6,845 nucleotides of DNA, taken from contig JAEWEG010000035.1 in the NCBI GenBank assembly GCA_023389575.1, positions 1 through 6,845 of the forward strand. Reading direction: 5' to 3'. This stretch comes from Chloroflexota bacterium. GTDB lineage: Bacteria; Chloroflexota; Chloroflexia; Thermomicrobiales; UBA6265. Each line of letters starts with the position of its first letter. The stretch's first letter is position 1. The notes beneath the pieces were generated by a model that saw only the letters and a list, made by a program, of their open reading frames with translations, was not told the DNA's origin and did no database searches. Below, in pieces: positions 6,261-6,845 of this stretch. The position numbers were made by a program, and so were the translations under genes.

Positions 6261-6845
6261 TCATTCTCCCAGCGACCCGCCAGGGACGAAAGTGGGCGTC
6301 ACCTTCGTCTCGCCCTCCACCTGCGCCGGGTCCGCAGATGTCTCGCGGCTCCGCAGACCGACCGCGATCACCACCGCGCTCAGCATCGCGATCGCGACAG
6401 GCACGAAGAGGGCCGTCGAGAAGTGATCCATGGATGATCCAGCCACGTCGCTGTCGCCGCTGGACGAGACCAGCACCGCCGTCACCACGGCCAGCCCAAT
6501 CGCGGTTCCGAACTGCCATGAGGTGTAGAGCAACCCACCGGCGAGCCCCTGCTCTTCGGATATCACGCCATCGGTCGCGGCGATCGTGAGCGGGCCGTAG
6601 GCGAACGCGAACGCGAGGCCCAGGAACACCAGTGTGGGCAGGATGCCGGCGACGTACGAGGTCGTGGCGTCGATCCGCGTGAACAGGGCGAATCCCACCG
6701 CGGCGGAAACGAGACCCGCGAGGATGACGCGGTTCACGCCAAACCGGTTCACCAGGATCGGGGTGAGCGTCGGCGCGAGGAACAGGTCGAGGCCCGCCAC
6801 CACCATCGCCAGTCCGGTTTCGAGGGCGGACCAGCCACGCACCTG
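6261..6845 (-). CDS. MFS drug efflux transporter, DHA2 (EmrB/QacA) type, C-terminal part
   Basis: The frame is open to the right edge of the window, so the N-terminal part is missing; 194 residues are visible, ending at TGA 6263-6261. The segment VRGWSALETGLAMV at the edge matches the periplasmic loop and helix start common in DHA2 transporters (pattern G-x-SALETGL). Five membrane helices follow: about ALETGLAMVVAGLDLFLAP, VILAGLVSAAVGFALF, VAGILPTLVFLGLAFAF, a helix in FGTAIGLAVVTAVLV, and ALFVPVAIAMLSAVVIAVG, corresponding to roughly the last five of fourteen. GPLTIAATDGVISEEQGLAG is the typical loop before the penultimate helix. The hydrophilic C-terminal tail is about 30 residues. It is a proton-driven exporter in the inner membrane by family; the exported compound is unknown. 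The RidA gene lies directly downstream. Confidence 0.92.
   Translation of the reverse strand, partial: QVRGWSALETGLAMVVAGLDLFLAPTLTPILVNRFGVNRVILAGLVSAAVGFALFTRIDATTSYVAGILPTLVFLGLAFAFAYGPLTIAATDGVISEEQGLAGGLLYTSWQFGTAIGLAVVTAVLVSSSGDSDVAGSSMDHFSTALFVPVAIAMLSAVVIAVGLRSRETSADPAQVEGETKVTPTFVPGGSLGE

Overview
The window is a stretch of GC-rich bacterial chromosome that looks like ordinary genomic DNA. It is densely coding, most genes have clear Shine-Dalgarno sequences, and GTG and TTG starts are common. The gene families and codon bias would fit Chloroflexota (Thermomicrobia-like) or Actinomycetota; this is inference, because the window holds no rRNA or other marker gene. I see no tRNA, rRNA, CRISPR array, insertion sequence or phage gene.

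Layout from left to right. (1) Bases 1-228 (+) hold the C-terminal part of a ParD-type antitoxin with no intact toxin gene after it; 229-373 is non-coding apart from a small hairpin. (2) Bases 374-3205 (-) carry a two-gene unit: a secreted, membrane-anchored protein with a Vps62-like domain (transcribed first), then a class I SAM-dependent methyltransferase 42 bases downstream. (3) Bases 3206-3374 are a divergent promoter region with a candidate sigma-70-type promoter for the leftward genes and an imperfect palindrome that could be an operator. (4) Bases 3375-5731 (+) carry a dienelactone-hydrolase-family protein, an HD-domain phosphohydrolase translationally coupled to it by an ATGA overlap, a 120-base gap with a candidate promoter and a long inverted repeat, and then an amidohydrolase of the Amidohydro_2 type. 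(5) Bases 5732-6845 (-) carry the last five membrane helices of a DHA2-type MFS efflux transporter (5' end outside the window) followed by a RidA-family protein. The amidohydrolase and RidA genes converge with their stop codons touching (TGA|TCA), so no base separates them.

Functionally, the + strand genes are small-molecule hydrolases and the RidA protein is a possible enamine/imine or metabolite-damage protein. A loose catabolic or housekeeping theme is possible, but no single pathway can be read from the sequence. The most unusual protein is the Vps62-like extracytoplasmic domain fused to a six- or seven-helix membrane domain. I do not find a convincing new multi-gene system. No gene-free stretch exceeds 300 bases; the largest gaps (145, 169 and 120 bases) are described in the entries.
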